This document shows positions 62,541 to 64,000 of a stretch of 64,000 nucleotides of DNA, piece after piece. The notes under the pieces are model-generated. The model was not told the DNA's origin, searched no databases, and saw only the letters and a program-made list of their open reading frames with translations. How positions within the stretch are numbered: position 1 is the stretch's first letter; each line of letters begins with the position of its first letter. The DNA is from Hymenobacter edaphi (GTDB taxonomy: Bacteria > Bacteroidota > Bacteroidia > Cytophagales > Hymenobacteraceae). The DNA lies in NCBI RefSeq assembly GCF_003258365.1, contig NZ_QHKM01000001.1, positions 744,001 to 808,000 on the forward strand. The letters are read 5' to 3'. Position numbers and translations under genes: made by a program.

Positions 62541-63821
62541 CTACTCCGCCGCCGGCAGCACCGTGCCGCGTACTTCGCCAAAGCCGATGCGCAGTTCGCC
62601 CTGCTGGCAGAAGCCGCGCATCACCACCGTGTCGCCGTCCTGGATGAACTTGCGCTGCGCGCCGTCGGCCAGGGTCAGGGGCTTGGTGCCGCGCCAGGTC
62701 AGCTCCAGCATCGAGCCGTAGGAATCGGGCGTGGCGCCGCTGATGGTGCCCGAGGCGTATAGGTCGCCCACTTCCAGCGGGCAGCCGTTCGAGGCGTGGT
62801 GGGTGAGCTGCTGGGCCATGCTCCAGTACATGTCCCGGAAGTTGGTGCGGCTGATGACGGTTTCGGGGCCGCCCTGCGGGGCCAGGCTCACTTCCAGCTG
62901 AATGTCGAAGTTGTGGGCGCCGGTTTGCTGCAGGTAGGGCAGGGGCTCGGGCTCCTGCGCCGGGCCCGCCACCCGGAAGGGCTCCAGCGCGTCCAGCGTC
63001 ACCACCCAGGGCGAGACGCTGCTGCCGAAGTTTTTGCCCAGAAACGGCCCCAGCGGCACGTATTCCCAGCTCTGCAGGTCCCTGGCCGACCAGTCGTTGA
63101 ACAGGATCAGCCCAAAGATGTGGTCTTCGGCCTCGGCCAGCGGCACCGTCTGGCCCATGCCGGTGGCTTGGCCCACCACCAGCGACACTTCCAGCTCGAA
63201 GTCCAGCTGCTGCGAAGGCCCGAAGGTCGGGGCGGCGGCATCGGGGGCCTTGCGCTGCCCGTTGGGACGGCGGATATCGGTGCCGCTGACCACGATGCTG
63301 CTGGTGCGGCCGTGGTAGCCGATGGGAATCCAGCGCCAGTTGGGCAGCAGGGCGTTGCTGGGGTCGCGGAACATGGTGCCCACGTTGGTCGCGTGCTCGA
63401 TGCTGCTGTAGAAGTCGGTGTAGTTCTGGGGCTTCACCGGGCGCAGCATCTGCACGTCGCGCTGGCGCAGCAGGCACTCGCGCATGGCTTCTTCCTGGTC
63501 GCGCAGCTCGCCGTTGTCGTGGCGCAGAATCTCGCTCACGCGCTGGCGCACGGCCCGCCACGCCGGCCGCCCCAGCTTGATAAACGCGTTCAGGGACCGG
63601 CGCCGAAACACCTTGGGCTCGGTGGGCAAGTCCAGCCCGCGGAAGTAGCCGAACTGGCTTACCGCGTACAAATCCAGCACGTACTCGCCAATGGCCACGC
63701 CCACGCGGGTGCCGCGCTCCTCGGTGTAAAACACGCCGAACGGGAGGTTCTGGAGGGGAAAGTCGCTGTGGGGCGGAATGTCAATCCAGGAGTGCAGGGC
63801 GGGGTCGTTGGGGTTGGCCAT
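62541..63821 (-). CDS. fahA: Fumarylacetoacetase
   Basis: A 426-residue enzyme of the last tyrosine/phenylalanine degradation step, hydrolysis of fumarylacetoacetate to fumarate and acetoacetate. N-terminal SH3-like domain (about 1-120; FGVFYTEERGTRVGVAIGEY), then the FAH catalytic domain with YTDFYSSIEHATNVGTMFRD, IPIGYHGRTSSIVVSGTDIR, LDFELEVSLVVGQATGMGQT and LILFNDWSARDLQSWEYVPL, which contains the calcium and substrate ligands (Asp, Glu, His). Length is close to family normal. The start is the ATG at 63819-63821; a -7 element lies 28 bp upstream. Other tyrosine catabolic genes are not in the window. Confidence 0.96.
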   Translation of the reverse strand: MANPNDPALHSWIDIPPHSDFPLQNLPFGVFYTEERGTRVGVAIGEYVLDLYAVSQFGYFRGLDLPTEPKVFRRRSLNAFIKLGRPAWRAVRQRVSEILRHDNGELRDQEEAMRECLLRQRDVQMLRPVKPQNYTDFYSSIEHATNVGTMFRDPSNALLPNWRWIPIGYHGRTSSIVVSGTDIRRPNGQRKAPDAAAPTFGPSQQLDFELEVSLVVGQATGMGQTVPLAEAEDHIFGLILFNDWSARDLQSWEYVPLGPFLGKNFGSSVSPWVVTLDALEPFRVAGPAQEPEPLPYLQQTGAHNFDIQLEVSLAPQGGPETVISRTNFRDMYWSMAQQLTHHASNGCPLEVGDLYASGTISGATPDSYGSMLELTWRGTKPLTLADGAQRKFIQDGDTVVMRGFCQQGELRIGFGEVRGTVLPAAE

Positions 63822-63849
63822 GTGCGGAATCAGCAGGGTGGTGTGGGGG

Positions 63850-63857
63850 CAAAGGTA
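63850..63857 (-). promoter_or_regulatory. -7 element (TACCTTTG) for fahA
   Basis: Minus strand TACCTTTG, 28 bp upstream of the fahA ATG. No clear -33 partner. The remaining 143 bp to the right edge hold nothing else that I can support. Confidence 0.5.
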
Positions 63858-64000
63858 GAAGCGAGGCGGGAATTGGCAGAAACCGTGGCGCCGGAAGCTG
63901 AGGCTTGGTTCGAAAGCGGCTGGCTGGCTACCTTATGAGGCTGCCATTCGGGCGGATGGTAGGCTTTAGAGCCAGAAAATAAGTAGTCCCAACCCGGCTA

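Overview
The window is a high-GC chromosomal segment of a Bacteroidota bacterium, most likely Hymenobacter or a close relative in the Cytophagales. The lineage rests on several independent signs: a fused lpxC-fabZ gene in an lpxD / lpxC-fabZ / lpxA cluster; a PorX regulator, GldM-like proteins and cargo proteins with C-terminal sorting domains, all belonging to the type IX secretion system (T9SS); beta-barrel receptors with carboxypeptidase-regulatory-like N-termini; DUF4197 proteins; and many promoters of the Bacteroidota -7 type (TAnnTTTG). No rRNA, tRNA, CRISPR array or intact transposase was seen.

Layout. 1-4.6 kb: 5' part of a 2-oxoacid dehydrogenase E2 gene, cinA, two DUF4197 genes and a small acidic protein. 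4.8-10.5 kb (minus): HD-domain hydrolase, lpxD, lpxC-fabZ, lpxA and an ABC ATPase, i.e. early lipid A synthesis. 10.8-13.4 kb: porX, then two small secreted proteins resembling an isolated TonB-receptor plug. 13.6-19.1 kb (minus): two GT-C membrane glycosyltransferases flanking an overlapping UbiA prenyltransferase / HAD phosphatase pair, probably a polyprenyl-phosphate-sugar pathway. 19.3-23.1 kb: ModE-like regulator, TonB-dependent receptor, small lipoprotein. 23.2-29.2 kb (minus): MarR regulator and two outer-membrane receptors whose upstream regions share TACGAA-N4-TTCGTA palindromes. 29.5-33.0 kb: VF530 protein, aminotransferase, tsaE, alanine dehydrogenase. 33.0-43.7 kb: an unstable surface-protein region with IS481-like and IS1182-like transposase remnants, a broken T9SS cargo gene and a 2158-residue T9SS adhesin. 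43.7-50.9 kb: double-GNAT acetyltransferase, two tandem GldM-like lipoproteins, flavin reductase-like protein, membrane protein, TPR protein, M28 peptidase. 51.1-55.4 kb: MFS symporter, a 190-bp IS5-type MITE, a 21-bp minisatellite, acetyl-CoA synthetase. 55.6-63.8 kb: another T9SS cargo protein, a small conserved protein with a zinc alcohol dehydrogenase, SET protein, MATE transporter, fumarylacetoacetase.

The most interesting signals are regulatory or structural: (i) paired palindromes bracketing a near-consensus promoter next to marR; (ii) five intergenic spaces holding inverted arms made of degenerate 7-8 bp tandem units, two of which supply the end of a coding sequence; (iii) a GTAGCGCGGGC repeat end that supplies the stop codon of two unrelated genes; (iv) two GldM-like lipoproteins without GldKLN; (v) two adjacent orphan plug-like proteins. 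Family names come from sequence recognition without database searches. In this GC-rich sequence most long antisense ORFs were judged to be shadows.
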